A DNA stretch of 28,604 nucleotides from Planctomycetaceae bacterium (GTDB taxonomy: Bacteria > Planctomycetota > Planctomycetia > Pirellulales > Pirellulaceae): NCBI GenBank assembly GCA_018658605.1, contig JABHUV010000106.1, forward strand, positions 1 to 28,604, written 5' to 3'. The notes beneath the pieces are model-generated. The model was not told where the DNA came from. It ran no database searches and was given only the letters and a program-made list of their open reading frames with translations. Below, in pieces: positions 16,387-24,915 of this stretch. How positions within the stretch are numbered: position 1 is the first letter of the stretch; every line of letters begins with the position of its first letter. The translations under genes were made by a program, and so were the position numbers.

Positions 16387-19300
16387 ATGAGTTTTGAATT
16401 TACCCCCGAGTCACTTCCTAAAAGCTTCGATCATAAAGACGCGAGTCAACGAATTTTTGACCGCTGGAGTGATCGTGGCTACTTCCATGCGGACGCGGAA
16501 TCGGACAAACCAGCATTTTCGATTGTGATACCTCCGCCAAATGTAACCGGAGCATTACATTTAGGGCACGCATTGAACTCAACGCTGCAAGATATTCTGG
16601 TGCGGATGCGGCGGATGCAAGGATTTGAAGTTCTATGGATGCCAGGGACAGACCATGCAGGGATTGCCACTCAGGCTGTTGTCGAGCGGCGATTGCGCGA
16701 AGAAGAAGGATTGTCCCGGCACGATTTAGGGCGGGAAGCACTAGTAGAACGAATCTGGGAGTGGAAGGGGCAGTACGAGAAACGAATCATTTCACAACTG
16801 AAGCAACTTGGATCGAGTTGTGACTGGGAACGAACTCGCTTTACGCTGGACGATATATGTGCGCGAGCGGTACGGCATACTTTTTTTGACTTGTTTAAGA
16901 AATCCTATATTTATCGTGGTAAGCGGTTAGTGAATTGGGACACATTTTTGCAAACTGCCGTTAGTGATGATGAAGTGTTTCATGAGGTTGTTGAGGGTCA
17001 TTTTTGGCATTTTCGATATGCGGTCGTCGATCCGCAATCTCATGAGCCCAGCCATGTAACGATTGCCACGACTCGACCAGAAACAATGCTGGGTGATACC
17101 GCTGTCGCAGTACATCCGGATCCGGCTAAAGCGTTTGAAAAACTCATCGCGAATTTAGAATCAAAGATCAGTGAGGCGACCGATGTAGAATCCAATGAAT
17201 TGCAAAATGAGTTAGATCGGTTACGAGAGCGGCAGGCCGATGTGCTACCGGGGCTAGAGCAATTGCGCGACATGGCAGTCGCGGGACGGATGTTACACTT
17301 GCCATTGGTAGACCGCGAGATTCCGTTGGTGGTGGACGTCTGGGCAAAACCTGAATTGGGCAGCGGTTGTGTTAAGATCACACCAGCGCATGATCCCAAT
17401 GACTACGAAGTCGGACAGCGACTATCGTTGCCGATGATCAATATCCTATGTCCTGATGGCACGCTCAACGCAAACGCAGGTCCCTATCAAGGGCAGACGA
17501 TGAAGGAAGCACGCAAGCAGGTCGTTGCGGACTTAGAGGCTTTAGGGTTGATGAGTGAGATCGAAGATCGCGAAATCGATTTGGCCCACTCCGACCGCAG
17601 TAAGACTCCGATCGAACCCTGTCTGGCAGATCAGTGGTTTGTGAAAATGGATGTGCTAGCACAATCTGCGATGGACGCTGTTACGGACGAAAAAGTTGGG
17701 ATTTTTCCGCAACGATACCGCCGCGGATATTTGGATTGGTTAGGCGAAAAACGCGATTGGCCGGTGAGTCGGCAGTTATGGTGGGGGCATCAGATTCCGA
17801 TTTGGTCGAGATGTTGTGAAACGGAAGAAGATTTGCAACAGCAGCAAGCGGCATTAGATGGGCATGCTCAGATTCAGGCAGGCGGGGTGGCCTACCAAGT
17901 TGAGTTTACTGCGGCTCAAAACGAAGCTGCTCGTACCGATGCCACACAAGCGGAAACTCACTTTGCAGTTATCCATGTGGGGATTAAGGCGGAAGACAGT
18001 GCGTTGGAAGCGGAGTTCGAAACGTTGGGGTATCAGCGCGAAGAGGATGTTTTAGATACATGGTTTAGTTCCGCTTTGTGGCCGCATAGCACGCTATCTT
18101 GGCCAGATGAAACAGCGGAGCTTGCTAAATTTTATCCTTCGACGACGTTAATTACGAGTCGCGATATTATCACCTTGTGGGTTGCCCGGATGGTGTTGAT
18201 GGGACTCAATAACTTGGGCGAAGTCCCTTTTAGTGAAGTCTTCATTCACCCCAAGATTTTGGACGGATATGGCGAGACGATGTCCAAGAGTAAGGGGAAC
18301 GGAGTTGATCCGTTGGACGTCATTGAGAAGTTTGGTGCGGACGCATTGCGGTTTGGCTTAGCCTATTTAACGACGGAGACTCAGGATGTACGGATGCCGG
18401 TGCAATTTGAGTGTCCGCATTGTGCAAGTTCCATTGAACAGACTAAGAAAAATCGCGAGTTGCCGCGGGTTACCTGTCCACAGTGTGCTAAAGAATTTCA
18501 TACACAATGGGCACGTAACGATGAAGACTTAGCATTGCCTCGCGGGGCTGTGTTGAGTGAGCGGTTTGAGATTTCCAGGAACTTTTGCACGAAGCTGTGG
18601 AATGCTTCGAGGTTCACATTGATGAATCTCAGTGGCTACGATGCGGCTGAGGTGGCGGAGCAAGAACTGGCGTTTGAAGACCGTTGGATTCTGAGCAGGC
18701 TGGCAAGTGTGACTCAGCAAGTGACGGAGAAGTTAGAACATTACGGCTTTGCGGAAGCGACACGCGTGCTTTACGATTTTGCGTGGGATGAGTTTTGTAG
18801 TTTCTATATTGAGATGACGAAGAGTCGCATGCAGGACGAGAGTTCTCGTGCGGTTGCTCAGCGGGTAACGGCGTATACGTTGGATCAGTTGTTACGGTTG
18901 TTGCACCCGATTATTCCCTTTGTGACCGAAGAGGTGTGGGGTTTGTTGTCACAGATTGCTCCGGAGCGTGGATTGAGTGAGTTAGCGATTGCGACTGAGT
19001 CGATTATGCTGGCCCAGTGGCCCGTTGCCGATGATGCGCGGATCCATGTTGAGATCGAGCAGCAGTTTTCTCAATTTCAGGAAGTGTTACGCGCAGTTCG
19101 TGAGATCCGCAGTCGTCAGAATATAGCACCTCGTGATGAAATCGAATTTTCAATTCATTGTTCCGCTGGTGCTGAGCAGTTGTTACGTCCGCTGGAAGGG
19201 TATTTTGAATCGATGGCCAACGCTCGATGTGTTGCTTGGGGCGAGTCGGTGGAGGCGCCGGAGAACAGTGCTAGTGTGCGAGTGGGCGAGATGGAAGTAT

Positions 19301-19527
19301 TCGTTGATTTGAAAGATTTCATTGACGTGGACGCCGAGATTGAGCGCAACACGGCGTTGGAGCAGAAGTTATTGGGTCAGATTCAAGGTCGCCAGAAGAA
19401 ATTAGCGAACGAGCAATTTACAGCGCGGGCCCCAGCGGAAATCGTCCAACGCGAACGTGCTGGATTAGTACAGCTTGAAGAAGAGCTAGCCGCGGTGCGC
19501 AAATCCCTCGAGGCACTGCGGGCGTAG
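16387..19527 (+). CDS. valS: Valine--tRNA ligase
   Basis: Class I aminoacyl-tRNA synthetase charging tRNA-Val. The 1046-residue protein has the opening PPPNVTGALHLGHALNSTLQD with the HIGH motif HLGH (58-61), the editing domain (TTRPETMLGDTAVAVHP), TWFSSALWPHSTLSWP and the KMSKS motif MSKSKGNGVDP (about 633). The anticodon-binding domain and a C-terminal coiled coil (ALEQKLLGQIQGRQKKL to the end) follow. It is about 95 residues longer than E. coli ValRS. Part of the excess is a zinc-ribbon-like insertion after KMSKS, with CPHC and CPQC pairs about 20 residues apart (near 675-705). Another lies between the catalytic halves (after RCCETEEDLQQ). The ATG at 16387 gives the normal N terminus; no strong ribosome-binding site is seen. 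Confidence 0.97.
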   Translation: MSFEFTPESLPKSFDHKDASQRIFDRWSDRGYFHADAESDKPAFSIVIPPPNVTGALHLGHALNSTLQDILVRMRRMQGFEVLWMPGTDHAGIATQAVVERRLREEEGLSRHDLGREALVERIWEWKGQYEKRIISQLKQLGSSCDWERTRFTLDDICARAVRHTFFDLFKKSYIYRGKRLVNWDTFLQTAVSDDEVFHEVVEGHFWHFRYAVVDPQSHEPSHVTIATTRPETMLGDTAVAVHPDPAKAFEKLIANLESKISEATDVESNELQNELDRLRERQADVLPGLEQLRDMAVAGRMLHLPLVDREIPLVVDVWAKPELGSGCVKITPAHDPNDYEVGQRLSLPMINILCPDGTLNANAGPYQGQTMKEARKQVVADLEALGLMSEIEDREIDLAHSDRSKTPIEPCLADQWFVKMDVLAQSAMDAVTDEKVGIFPQRYRRGYLDWLGEKRDWPVSRQLWWGHQIPIWSRCCETEEDLQQQQAALDGHAQIQAGGVAYQVEFTAAQNEAARTDATQAETHFAVIHVGIKAEDSALEAEFETLGYQREEDVLDTWFSSALWPHSTLSWPDETAELAKFYPSTTLITSRDIITLWVARMVLMGLNNLGEVPFSEVFIHPKILDGYGETMSKSKGNGVDPLDVIEKFGADALRFGLAYLTTETQDVRMPVQFECPHCASSIEQTKKNRELPRVTCPQCAKEFHTQWARNDEDLALPRGAVLSERFEISRNFCTKLWNASRFTLMNLSGYDAAEVAEQELAFEDRWILSRLASVTQQVTEKLEHYGFAEATRVLYDFAWDEFCSFYIEMTKSRMQDESSRAVAQRVTAYTLDQLLRLLHPIIPFVTEEVWGLLSQIAPERGLSELAIATESIMLAQWPVADDARIHVEIEQQFSQFQEVLRAVREIRSRQNIAPRDEIEFSIHCSAGAEQLLRPLEGYFESMANARCVAWGESVEAPENSASVRVGEMEVFVDLKDFIDVDAEIERNTALEQKLLGQIQGRQKKLANEQFTARAPAEIVQRERAGLVQLEEELAAVRKSLEALRA

Positions 19528-19539
19528 GCGTCCGGACGC
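19528..19539. other. 12-bp perfect palindrome directly after the valS stop
   Basis: GCGTCCGGACGC is a perfect palindrome beginning one base after the valS TAG. It has no spacer and no T run, so it is a poor terminator; it may be a protein-binding site or chance. Confidence 0.25.
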
Positions 19540-19629
19540 AAGATGTCGCCCCTACTTAATTCTGGGGAATCCCATATAATACTAGCGAAGCATATGATGC
19601 CAAGAATTGACTTGAGAGGGATATGACCC

Positions 19630-20037
19630 ATGCCTGTGGAAATGAATTTATCGCGGATTATTATTAGCGATATCAATGATCATCAAGTGATTTATCTGAA
19701 GGAAGTCGACGGCGAACGAACTTTTCCAATCGTGATTGGGATCGCCGAAGCATCGAGTATCGACCGCCGTGTGAAGAACTTTGAAACATCGCGCCCGCTG
19801 ACGCATGACCTGATTTGCCTAGTCGTTGACACGCTTGGCGCTGAACTCGATAGTGTTCTTATTAGTGATGTCGAAGGACACACATTCTATGCCCGCTTGC
19901 GGATGCGAAAAGATGGAGAGATCGTCGAAGTAGATTCGCGACCCTCCGATGCCATTGCGGTCGCTGTGAGTTGCGACCCACCATTGAGTATCTATGTCGA
20001 AGAAAAAGTGCTGCAAGACGCCATCGCTGAAGCTTAA
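19630..20037 (+). CDS. Bifunctional nuclease (BFN/DUF151) family protein
   Basis: A single-domain BFN (DUF151) protein of 135 residues. Members include proteins reported with DNase and RNase activity, but the role in most bacteria is not established. Family features are the opening MPVEMNLSRIIISD, ERTFPIVIGIAEASSI, RPLTHDLICLVVDTLGAELDSVLISD, FYARLRMRKDG and the signature VDSRPSDAIAVAV. The ATG at 19630 follows an AGAGGG 11 nt upstream. It lies about 100 bp after valS on the same strand. Its TAA overlaps the TAA of the convergent lysC by two bases, leaving no room for a terminator between them. Confidence 0.9.
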   Translation: MPVEMNLSRIIISDINDHQVIYLKEVDGERTFPIVIGIAEASSIDRRVKNFETSRPLTHDLICLVVDTLGAELDSVLISDVEGHTFYARLRMRKDGEIVEVDSRPSDAIAVAVSCDPPLSIYVEEKVLQDAIAEA

Positions 20038-21809
20038 TGATGCACGTCGGCAAACGCTTGAGCTAAAACTTGCTCCGCTCGAATCGCCTGATCACTGTCC
20101 ACCACAATGCTCACTCGCATTTCACTCGTATTCATCATTTCAATGTTAATCTTGGCGTCGGATAATGCTTGGAACATCCGCAAAGCGACTCCCGTGTGAC
20201 TGCGCATTCCAATACCACTTACCGACACAATCGCAATCGCTGGATTACGTAGTATCTCCTGTTCGCCAGGGAAATCACCAGTCAATTGCTGCAAGACGTC
20301 AACGGTCTTTTCAATATCATTGCGGGGGACGGTCAATGTGATACTGGCGATATTGTCTTGATCCAAATAACTCTGAATAATCATGTCCACCACCACACCA
20401 GCTTCAGCTGTCGCATCAAAGATCGTTGCGGCTACACCGGGAGTGTTAGGAATACCTTCGATGGATATACTTGCCTGTGACTCGTCTAACCCAATATCCG
20501 TAATCGACAACTCTTCCATGTCGTGCAACCGATTTGCCGCCTCGGCTGAATTGGCAATGGGAGTAATTGCCGGCGACTCTGCTTGACGGTTTGGTTGCGA
20601 AGCTTGCTCCAATTCAAACTTGCGATGCACTGTATGGATAGCAAGCTCGGCCTGTTCGCGAGCGACCAATGCTGAAATCTTGATTTGGCTCGTCGTGATC
20701 ATGAATATGTTGACGCTCTGATCCGCTAAACAGCGAAACATTCGATTGGAAACACCGGACTGGACAGCCATGCCCATACCCACAACAGAGATTTTCGAAA
20801 CATCGTCACGATGGGAAACGCGATCCACCTGCAATGAATCTAAAGCCGGCTGAATCATTTCGAGGGTTAACGGTAAGTCACCCGAGGGTACAGTAAAGGA
20901 AATGTTTGATTTGCCCAGTTTCCCAGCGTCTTGAACAATCATGTCGACGGTAATATTAGCTTTGGCAATCGACGTGAAAATGGCATTGGTGGAACCCGGT
21001 TGATCGGGCACTCCGCTTAAAGTAATTAGCGCTTCGTTGAAAGTAACCGCCGTACCACTAACCGCGCGATTCGGATCCTCGGAAACGTTGGAAATAATTG
21101 TACCGGTTGCTTCGCTACTGCTACTACGAACATGAATTGGCACGGCAAATTTCTTGGCAAATTCAATTGAACGGCTATGCATCACGCCAGCACCCATACT
21201 CGCGAGTTCGAGCATCTCGTCGTAACTTGTATGCGAAAGCCAGCGAGCGTCGCTGACGACGCGCGGATCGGCGGAATAAACACCGTCGACATCCGTGTAG
21301 ATTTCACACTCTGCGCCAAGTACAGCCGCCAATGCTACGGCCGTCGTATCACTTCCGCCACGGCCCAAAGTGGTTATATTGAAATCATCGTCGATGCCTT
21401 GGAATCCAGCGGCGATCACAATATTACCGTCGTCCAGCAATCTCTGCATGCGGTTGGTCGAGATCGAAATGATCCGCGCTTTTCCGAATACATTGTCCGT
21501 TTTAATGCCAATTTGAGAACCCGTTAAACTAATCGCTTTGTGTCCCAATGACGTAATTGCCATTGCCATTAAAGCAACACTGACTTGCTCACCAGTGGAC
21601 AACAACATGTCCATTTCACGGGCTGGAGGTTGTTGCATGATTTCGCCAGCGAGGGCAGTTAGCGTATCGGTGTTTTTGCCCATTGCGCTGACGACCATGA
21701 CAACTTGGTGACCTTGTTGTTGAGCACGAACAGCAGTTTGAGCAGCGGCGAGAATTTTTTCGGTAGTGGCGACACTCGTGCCGCCGAATTTTTGAACGAT
21801 AATCGACAT
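20034..21809 (-). CDS. lysC: Aspartate kinase with four ACT domains
   Basis: Phosphorylates aspartate, the committed step to lysine, threonine, methionine and diaminopimelate. The kinase domain (about 1-250) begins MSIIVQKFGGTSVA and carries TLGRGGSDTTAVALAA and EIYTDVDGVYSADPR. Four regulatory ACT segments follow instead of the usual two, at about 258-330, 335-400, 445-515 and 521-585. ACT1 and ACT3 share GVPDQPG/GIPNTPG and VDMI; ACT2 and ACT4 share the VVGMGM/VSGIGM pattern. So a whole ACT pair was duplicated, joined by a low-complexity linker near 405-440. At 591 aa it resembles the long four-ACT aspartokinases known from cyanobacteria. It is the last gene of the hom-HSK-lysC run, 55 bp after the iPGM-like gene. 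Confidence 0.96.
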   Translation of the reverse strand: MSIIVQKFGGTSVATTEKILAAAQTAVRAQQQGHQVVMVVSAMGKNTDTLTALAGEIMQQPPAREMDMLLSTGEQVSVALMAMAITSLGHKAISLTGSQIGIKTDNVFGKARIISISTNRMQRLLDDGNIVIAAGFQGIDDDFNITTLGRGGSDTTAVALAAVLGAECEIYTDVDGVYSADPRVVSDARWLSHTSYDEMLELASMGAGVMHSRSIEFAKKFAVPIHVRSSSSEATGTIISNVSEDPNRAVSGTAVTFNEALITLSGVPDQPGSTNAIFTSIAKANITVDMIVQDAGKLGKSNISFTVPSGDLPLTLEMIQPALDSLQVDRVSHRDDVSKISVVGMGMAVQSGVSNRMFRCLADQSVNIFMITTSQIKISALVAREQAELAIHTVHRKFELEQASQPNRQAESPAITPIANSAEAANRLHDMEELSITDIGLDESQASISIEGIPNTPGVAATIFDATAEAGVVVDMIIQSYLDQDNIASITLTVPRNDIEKTVDVLQQLTGDFPGEQEILRNPAIAIVSVSGIGMRSHTGVALRMFQALSDAKINIEMMNTSEMRVSIVVDSDQAIRAEQVLAQAFADVHH

Positions 21810-21864
21810 ATTAATTTGTAGTTGGTGTGTTTTGGGTTGTTAAACGTTTGCCGTGAACTTGAGG

Positions 21865-23073
21865 CTATGCATCGATAAATGTCTTCATGACTTCAAACCC
21901 GCGTGGGAACTGGTGAGCGGATGCTTCCGCTTGAAGTTCGTCGTAGCTTGTTTGAGTGTCGGCTTGGATGCCGGTACCGGCAATGGTAAACGGGACAATG
22001 CCGTGGCTATGAGTCTTTGTTTGTACCGGTGTCGGATGATCTGGCGATATGAGGATGCGGTAATCCCCTTGCTGTTTAAGTGCCTCGTGAACAGGACCGA
22101 CGATATGTAAGTCGATTTCCTCGAGCGCCTTGATCTTCGCGTGAACGTCGCCTTCGTGTGACGCTTCATCCGGCGCTTCGACATGTATACAGACTAGATC
22201 TACGCCAGGCTCGGCGATTGCTTCAATTGCTGCCGCACCTTTTGCTGTATAATCTGTGTCGGTATAGCCTGTTGCACCGGTGACTTCGATACGCGGCCAA
22301 TCTAACAGGGCCGCGATTCCGCGTAGCAAATCGACCGCCGTGATCATCCGTCCTTGTTTCGCATAGACGTCCATGAAGGTCGGTAGAGCAGGAGTCTTTC
22401 CGAAGCCCCAAAGCCATACATTTGTGGCCGGTAGTTTGCCCGCAGTTATTCGTTTTTGGTTGACAGGATGGTCCTTGAAAACCTTACCGCTAAGGTTCAT
22501 GAGTTCACTCAGTAGGTCGCTACCAAGACCACGCGGAAAATCATTGACCACAGTGTCATCTGTTAAGTCATGTGGCGGTGTTGACCGAGTGTCTCGGCTA
22601 AACGGAGCTGGGTCATCACTCGCACGGTAGAGCAGCAGATTGCGATAACTCACCCCTGTAACAAATTCGAGGTCGCTGCGGTCTAGTTCTACTTGTAACG
22701 CCTCGAGCAGTTCTGCCGCTTCGCTGTCCGAGATATGATCCGCGGTGAAGTCACGCATGATTTGATCTTCAATCGTTACCAAATTGCAGCGCACCGCCCA
22801 ATCGCGAGGACCTAATTCGATGTTCTGTGCCGCAGCTTCTAGTGGCGCACGCCCCGTGAAATACTTGTCTGGGTCAAAACCTAAAAGACTCATATTCGCT
22901 ACGGCTGATCCCGCTGGTAGGTGAGGCGGAACATGATTCGCCGCGCCGACAATACCCGACTGGGCAATCGCATCCATGTGTGCAGTACTGGCAGCTTGCA
23001 GTGGGGTTTGGCCGTCGAGGCTTTCTTGCGGAGTGTCGGCACATCCATCGGGGATGATAATAACGTATTTCAT
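21865..23073 (-). CDS. iPGM-like (ApgM family) protein, proposed homoserine kinase
   Basis: A 402-residue alkaline-phosphatase-superfamily protein of the archaeal-type cofactor-independent phosphoglycerate mutase group. Two-metal-site motifs are present: IIPDGCAD at the N terminus, the nucleophile region PAGSAVANMSLLGFDP, VHVEAPDEASHEGD-like HVEAPDEASHEGD, SPDHPTP and THSHGIVPF. One subfamily of these proteins has been proposed to be a homoserine kinase, from its position in threonine operons. Here it sits between hom and lysC on the same strand, the context that supports that role, and no GHMP-type thrB is visible in the window. Phosphoglycerate mutase remains possible; sequence alone cannot settle it. 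ATG start, no strong ribosome-binding site. Confidence 0.88.
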   Translation of the reverse strand: MKYVIIIPDGCADTPQESLDGQTPLQAASTAHMDAIAQSGIVGAANHVPPHLPAGSAVANMSLLGFDPDKYFTGRAPLEAAAQNIELGPRDWAVRCNLVTIEDQIMRDFTADHISDSEAAELLEALQVELDRSDLEFVTGVSYRNLLLYRASDDPAPFSRDTRSTPPHDLTDDTVVNDFPRGLGSDLLSELMNLSGKVFKDHPVNQKRITAGKLPATNVWLWGFGKTPALPTFMDVYAKQGRMITAVDLLRGIAALLDWPRIEVTGATGYTDTDYTAKGAAAIEAIAEPGVDLVCIHVEAPDEASHEGDVHAKIKALEEIDLHIVGPVHEALKQQGDYRILISPDHPTPVQTKTHSHGIVPFTIAGTGIQADTQTSYDELQAEASAHQFPRGFEVMKTFIDA

Positions 23074-23187
23074 AGTATGAGGTTTCTGTTGATTGGTTTG
23101 CCGTTCTTGTTGGTGCAGGTGTTACTGTATTGAGGTGCTCGTGTTTTACAGTTGTGCTGCCACAGTGGCAGCGGTCGAGGCGATAGT

Positions 23188-24492
23188 CTATGAGTTCATG
23201 ATTCGCATCACGACTGGACTACCCTTGGTGTCCGCTGAGTTTTTGAGTTCATCTGCGGCCGTTTGAATAGCTCCGGCTGTAGTCGCATGACTCATGATGA
23301 CTAACTGCACTGTATTCTCAGGATCAGTGGATTGCGTTTGTTGTTGGTTGATCGATGCGATGGATACGCCATGGCGACCAATGATACTTGTCAAACTAGC
23401 CATGACCCCTGGGTCGTCATTGACTTGGAGACGGATGTAATATTTATTGACGGCGGTGTCTGCGGGCGCCATTTGTCGTGGTGATTGTGCGTCGGACCAA
23501 AGTTCCAGGTTGCCAAATGTTAGGCGAGTTCGCCCGACGACGGTGTCGATGATATCAGCTACAATGGCCGAGGCGGTCGGCATTTGCCCCGCTCCTTGCC
23601 CATGGAAAAAAACGGGTCCGACAGCGTCACCCCGTACGCGAATGGCGTTAAATGCACCTTCGACTTCTGCTAATGGATTTCCTTTGCGAACAAGCGTTGG
23701 AGCAATATTCATTTCGACAGCGTTACCATTGAGTTTTGATTCCGCTAGTAGTTTGATGCGGTACCCACAGCGGTCTGCATTTTGAATATCGCGCAGTTGT
23801 AGTGACTCGATGCCCTCCAGCGGAATATCTTGCCAATCAACGCGAACTCCAAATGCGAGATGGCTCAGGATCGCAAGCTTTTGCGCGGTGTCACTGCCAT
23901 CGACGTCTAACTTGGGATTAGCTTCGGCGTATCCTAATTGCTGGGCTTGCTTGACGGCACTTTGATAATCCGTTCCGTACTGTTGCATTTGGGTGATGAT
24001 GTAATTGCAGGTGCCGTTGAGGATGCCCTTGAGCGCGGTGATTTGATTACCCGTGAGGCATTGGCCAATGTTTGTGACAATGGGAATACCACCGGCAACC
24101 GAAGCTTCAAAGGCAATGCATCGATCGAGTTCACGGGCGCGATCGAATAGTTCAGCGCCATGTTCCGCTAGTAAGGCTTTGTTTGCTGTGACAACATCTT
24201 TGCCCGCCTCAAGCATTTGTAGCATGATCGTTCTAGCAGGCTCTGTGCCACCGATTAACTGAGCAACCACTTTGATTTCAGGGTCGTTAACGATGTCCTC
24301 GAGATTGTCGCTTAAAACGCCTGCAGGTATTGCAACGGCACGTGGTTTTTTGAGGTCGCGGACGATGACTTTTTCAAGCCAAGGGATGCGGCCGGCATGA
24401 CGAGCTGTGCGATCACCGTGATCCAGTAATAGCTTGGCTACGCCTGTACCGACAGTTCCTAAACCGATGATTGCAATTTTTGTCTTTTCCAT
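23188..24492 (-). CDS. hom: Homoserine dehydrogenase
   Basis: NAD(P)H-dependent reduction of aspartate semialdehyde to homoserine. The Rossmann start MEKTKIAIIGLGTVGTGVAKLL is followed by AGKDVVTANKALLAEHG, FEASVAGGIPIV, KGILNGTCNYIITQM and the catalytic-region motif GYAEANPKLDVDGSDTAQKLAIL. The C terminus is an ACT domain (YYIRLQVNDDPGVMASLTSI), typical of feedback-regulated forms. The ATG at 24492 gives 434 aa, the usual length. An in-frame TTG at 24549 would add 19 atypical residues. It is the first gene of the minus-strand run hom, proposed homoserine kinase, lysC (gaps 114 and 55 bp), which suggests one threonine/aspartate-family operon. Confidence 0.96.
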   Translation of the reverse strand: MEKTKIAIIGLGTVGTGVAKLLLDHGDRTARHAGRIPWLEKVIVRDLKKPRAVAIPAGVLSDNLEDIVNDPEIKVVAQLIGGTEPARTIMLQMLEAGKDVVTANKALLAEHGAELFDRARELDRCIAFEASVAGGIPIVTNIGQCLTGNQITALKGILNGTCNYIITQMQQYGTDYQSAVKQAQQLGYAEANPKLDVDGSDTAQKLAILSHLAFGVRVDWQDIPLEGIESLQLRDIQNADRCGYRIKLLAESKLNGNAVEMNIAPTLVRKGNPLAEVEGAFNAIRVRGDAVGPVFFHGQGAGQMPTASAIVADIIDTVVGRTRLTFGNLELWSDAQSPRQMAPADTAVNKYYIRLQVNDDPGVMASLTSIIGRHGVSIASINQQQTQSTDPENTVQLVIMSHATTAGAIQTAADELKNSADTKGSPVVMRIMNS

Positions 24493-24915
24493 GGGAGTTT
24501 TGCAGCTTGATTTGATGTCTATTCGTACGGAGGTCTGCGGGTTTGGCAACCTAAATTTGTTTAAAACTAGTGGCGTTACCTATTACAGTGTTCGGCATTA
24601 TTGACTGGTTCGTGCCACTTGCAATGGTGTGGATTTTGTGAGAATTCTCGATCCGTTCTAAGGGACTGCTTGATAGTCGTCGAGCGTCAGATACGCTAAA
24701 CTACACGCGGACGACGACTGTGAATATGAACCGGCTCCTAAGGAAATTAGCAGAACTCATAGTATGGTCAGTCGAAACAATGGTCAAGACGAGCCAGATT
24801 GTTGTCCGAGTCGGATGCCGGTGACATTAGAAGCAAGCGACGCGCGAGAAGTAATAAATATAATAGTTACAACAGATACATCCACGCTATAAAAGAAGTC
24901 GAGGAAAGAATCACG
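24493..24915. other. Divergent intergenic region between hom and the M42 peptidase gene
   Basis: About 420 bp without a convincing gene. An open frame from 24799 runs into the peptidase gene, but its first 39 codons are Lys/Arg/Asn/Tyr-rich and unlike the family, so they are treated as non-coding leader. The main structure is a nested inverted repeat at 24675-24719. The stretch should contain promoters in both directions, but none was identified with confidence. Confidence 0.5.
24675..24719. repeat. Nested inverted repeat between hom and M42 peptidase gene
   Basis: Outer arms AGTCGTCG (24675-24682) and CGACGACT (24712-24719) enclose an inner hairpin AGCGT-CAGAT-ACGCT (24683-24697). There is no T run on either side, so it is not an ordinary terminator. 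It could be an RNA element in the leader of either divergent gene or an operator. Confidence 0.4.

Noticed and set aside
24799..24915. N-terminal extension of the M42 peptidase frame
   Set aside because: The residues are unlike the family, while ATG 24916 has a good GAGGA upstream and the normal N terminus.
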